Shown piece after piece: positions 60,913-64,000 of a DNA stretch of 64,000 bases. Every line of letters begins with the position of its first letter. Within the stretch, counting starts at the first letter, position 1. The DNA is from Aquila chrysaetos chrysaetos (taxonomy: Eukaryota; Chordata; Aves; Accipitriformes; Accipitridae), in NCBI RefSeq assembly GCF_900496995.4, contig NC_044030.1, forward strand, positions 10,723,851 through 10,787,850, written 5' to 3'. The notes under the pieces were generated by a model. The model saw nothing but the letters and a program-made list of their open reading frames with translations. It had not been told where the DNA came from and made no database searches. The translations under genes were made by a program, and so were the position numbers.

Positions 60913-63900
60913 AAAGCAAATCACAAAGTCAAACCACTTCATCTGGGAAAAAAAGGACTACATGAGTCAGAGCGTTTTGGTGTTATCCAGAGGGCTTGGG
61001 GGGATATTTCTGAATAAAAGATGCTTCTACCACTCTGTATCCCACTGGGGGGGGGGGGGGGGGGGGGAAGTAGGAATATTTATTCATCCAAAAGCAATGT
61101 CTGCATTTCCACAGACATTTCTGCTCAAAGGAAGCTGTGACCATTAGCTTCCTTCCAAAGAGCTATTCACCACTTCTTCACCTTCCTGCTGGCTTCTCTT
61201 CATCTTGATATCCCATCTTCTTTCTGTCTCTGACCTACACAAAGTCAACGGGAAAGCCCACACCCAGTAAGTCCCTGTCAGGAACCTAGGTGACAAATAG
61301 GCCTTGGTTGCCCTGACAAGCCTCTCCCAGAGCTTCAACCTACACCCTCTGGCTGGGGTCTCCATTTAACCTCATGCCTGGGCCTTCAGCCCCTGCCTGA
61401 GCTACATCTTAGGTACACTTGCCCCTAGCTCTGTACCTGAATCATTGTTTGGGTGTCTTGGATTCACCTTGGACCTGGCATGTTGCCTCCTCTTTGCCTG
61501 ATGCTCACCAGACTGTCAACAGGACCTGCTGCAGTCGCCGCTCTGCTCTGCTCACCTGCCTCTGGTGCCACGGGACTGTCCCCTGCTGCTGAGGCCACTG
61601 CCTGGCCTGCCTTGTGGCTGCTCTCCTCTCACCTTCCTTTGGGGAGCAGCCTCCTCTTGCTGCTACCTGACTATCCCATGGAAAAACGAGGCTTGGCTTC
61701 CTAAGAGTCCCACCTGTCCTTACCACTTGAGCAGTAACTTCTGCCCCTGGAAGCCCTCCTTAATAAAAGTCGTTGAATGCTTCTCCCCTCTGCCACATCC
61801 AGTAACTTAAATAGGTTTGCAAATGGTGTCAGTGAGTAACTCACTTCAGCGTAATAAAAATGCAATGAGAAACAATGGATAGTATTCACTGACCATTTCC
61901 AGGCATGTATTGTGAATTAGATTGGGAACATGCCACGATTTTAGATGCACCCCCAAAACAGCCACCAGATTAGCGATGTATTACCACCCAACACCCCCCC
62001 ATCCCAAGATTCATACTGATTGGATCCTGGGAGAAGTGCAATGGAAAGGACCAAGAATTAGATCTTTGCTGCCATACTCACTGGATGGATCCTAGTCAAT
62101 TTTTTTTTTTTTTCTTGTGGGACAAACAGTATCTCAGAACAGTCAGACACAACACGACATGCTTGGTATTGTCTTATCAGCAATGCAAAATGGTTATCTA
62201 GGGAAGTGAAACACCAAGTCCTGCTCTTAACTCTGTGCCTGTCTCCTGACCCTCCACTCTGTGATTCAAATGGCTACCTCTGAGCTTAAACCTGGATTTG
62301 GGGTGGCATTCTGAGTTTCCTCTGAACTGTCCAATGCCCTACATTTACTTTACAAACAGAATATATTTACCTCCCTGGAGGGTAGTACGTTCACAATTTT
62401 ACACATTCTGGCAATTCCATTTACATGCACAAATACTGATTTTGGAGCATAATTTTACATCACAAGTTTGCTAGATCTTGCTTCAAAGTTTACTTTAAGC
62501 TCTGGTAACAAATTAAACTTTGGTATCAAAAGGCACAAATAAAATACCTTTCAATTTCTGTCATTCCTAAATATCACACACCATTCCAGAACACTCTTTA
62601 CATCCAGACTCTGGCAAAGACTTTTACTGTCCTCACCTGATCTTTTGCCACCTTCTGTGACTTGGATCTCTGCAAAGTATACATAGATCTTGGCAGCCCT
62701 AGACTAAATTAGTGCAATGCACCGCACTTAGGGCTATAGTTAACAGGTTAACTATGTTGTTTCCATCACTGATGATTTAGTTAGTTCATTCCCTCATCCG
62801 TGAAACAGACAAATAGTAATTTGTTGCCATTTGTCCACAAATGCTGTTTAGGTTCACTGTGGTCTTGGAATGATTCTGCATTGAAATCAGGAGACGAACC
62901 ACAACCTTGAATGCTAGCCCAGACTACAAGAACATTTTCCCACTGTCAGGGTATTTCAGACTTTATAGTGAAGCAGCTACAACCAAATTCCTTACTAGTA
63001 ACTAAATGTATGACTATTGCAATAGTACGTATATTTTAACACATTCTCACACTTACCAGCTGAACAGAAATTTGTCAAGTTTATCTCTCAGAAAAAAAAA
63101 CAACCAAATAGCTGCTCTTGAACTGTGGCCACACTGATTTCAGTCTGACTTAAACTTAGCATTTTGATAAACACGGCTTTTAGGAGCCTAGCAAAACAAT
63201 TTCTCCCTTTTCTTCGCTGTCAGTAAAATTCTGCTAAGATTCCGCAACTAGTTTCTGCAATGCATCAGGCCCCTTTGTGAAAGACACAGAATGGTAAATC
63301 ACAATATCTAACTGTCACTTTGAGTGGTTCACTCCAAGGAATTGGTTTGCTCAGAGGAAGCGTCTTGTTCAGTTTCTCTCCAGAAGTGACCAGTAGAGTC
63401 AAAGATGCAACTCGTATTGCTGAGCCATGGTGCAGTGGACAGTTTAGTGGGGAGGCCATACCCTACCAGGAGCTGCCAGCCATATCAGTACATGGTAAGT
63501 CAGATAAGGGTTGGCCCATGGAAGTCCATGGCTGGTCTTTCCAGGTGTCTGCTCTGCCCCACTCCTGGAAATCGCTATCCCCACTTTGGCCAACCGGACT
63601 AACCCCAACAAAAAGGTGGAGGAGAAGGAGGAGGTTACTTTTTTTAATCCAGTTTGTGTAATGACCTTACAAGTAGTTGGGTCAGAACAGCTGAGGAGCT
63701 GGCAAGTTGCAGTCAATTGTCAGGTTTAATTAGGACTGGTACTTCTTGAGCTACATTTGCTAGTGAGGGCCTTGTGTTGTCAAGTAGGAGCAAAGCTGAA
63801 TGACCTAGTCAACAACTACCCTGGTAAGAAATCTCTTGGTTTTTTTCCAGGAAACTAAACAAAGAAGTTCTTACTAGAAGTTGTATTGTATTCTATTCCC

Positions 63901-64000
63901 AGAAATACAGCACATCTGACTATGTACACATCATATTTTACAAAGAACTGAGAAGTTTTAATAGGAGAATTACATGAAAGACAACAATGTATCAAATTAT
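60913..64000. other. Intergenic region to window end
   Basis: No gene recognised. Contains a 21-bp poly-G run (61047-61067) and a poly-T run near 62100-62113. The stretch 61150-61800 is pyrimidine-rich but shows no conserved coding pattern. Confidence 0.55.
61047..61067 (+). repeat. Poly-G run (21 nt)
   Basis: Twenty-one consecutive G. Such runs are rare, can fold into G-quadruplexes and often mark sequencing or assembly length uncertainty. Confidence 0.9.

Noticed and set aside
38537-64000. Exons of KIAA1958, INIP or other genes next to HSDL2 in human
   Set aside because: I compared the visible frames with what I remember of these proteins and saw no match. A translated search would be decisive.

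Overview
This is a nuclear genomic window from a vertebrate, most likely a bird. It holds one complete spliced gene of 11 coding exons with canonical GT/AG junctions, CR1 LINE 3' ends, LTRs of types common in bird genomes, and compact introns. The gene is HSDL2 (hydroxysteroid dehydrogenase-like 2) on the + strand, start codon at 16654 and stop at 33371-33373. The joined exons give a 434-residue protein: an N-terminal short-chain dehydrogenase/reductase (SDR) domain, a linker, a C-terminal SCP2 sterol-carrier domain and a final SKL tripeptide, the canonical peroxisomal targeting signal. No second complete gene could be recognised.

Layout. 1-10990: intergenic, with old MIR-like scraps, a GC-rich islet with a CTCF-like motif, and a perfect 17-bp hairpin. 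10995-13905: an inverted (- strand) copy of the HSDL2 3' end, with exons 9, 10 and 11 and a shortened exon 8, all open and with good splice sites. 14642-16250: GC-rich block B upstream of HSDL2. 16250-17390: CpG-island promoter and exon 1. 17391-33373: rest of HSDL2, with a CR1 in intron 1. 34090-36437: an inverted, decayed copy of HSDL2 intron 1, exon 1 and promoter, broken up by inserted DNA including an LTR-like segment. 36709-38316: inverted copy B' of block B. 38317-64000: intergenic, with three LTR-like segments, a CR1 tail, an ATGGT microsatellite, poly-T tracts and a 21-bp poly-G run.

The main discovery is the set of interlocking inverted repeats around HSDL2. Writing A for the 3' end, B for the upstream block, C for exon 1 and D for part of intron 1, the window reads A' B C D (gene) A D' C' B'. 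A/A' (about 2.41 kb) and B/B' (about 1.61 kb) are almost identical, introns and spacers included, with only a few differences noticed by eye. Outside sharp edges the same copies are visibly diverged. That is the signature of ongoing gene conversion between inverted arms, and the homogenised tracts look richer in GC and CpG than the gene's single-copy exons. The order is permuted, so this is not a simple palindrome. It fits the remains of a multicopy alternating inverted array, or serial inversions. Recombination between A' and A would flip the promoter and exons 1-8 and join them to the other 3' end, which encodes a different C-terminus without SKL and carries a better poly(A) signal. HSDL2's human 9q32 neighbourhood corresponds to avian Z-linked sequence as I recall it, so a sex-linked ampliconic locus is plausible but cannot be shown from this window.
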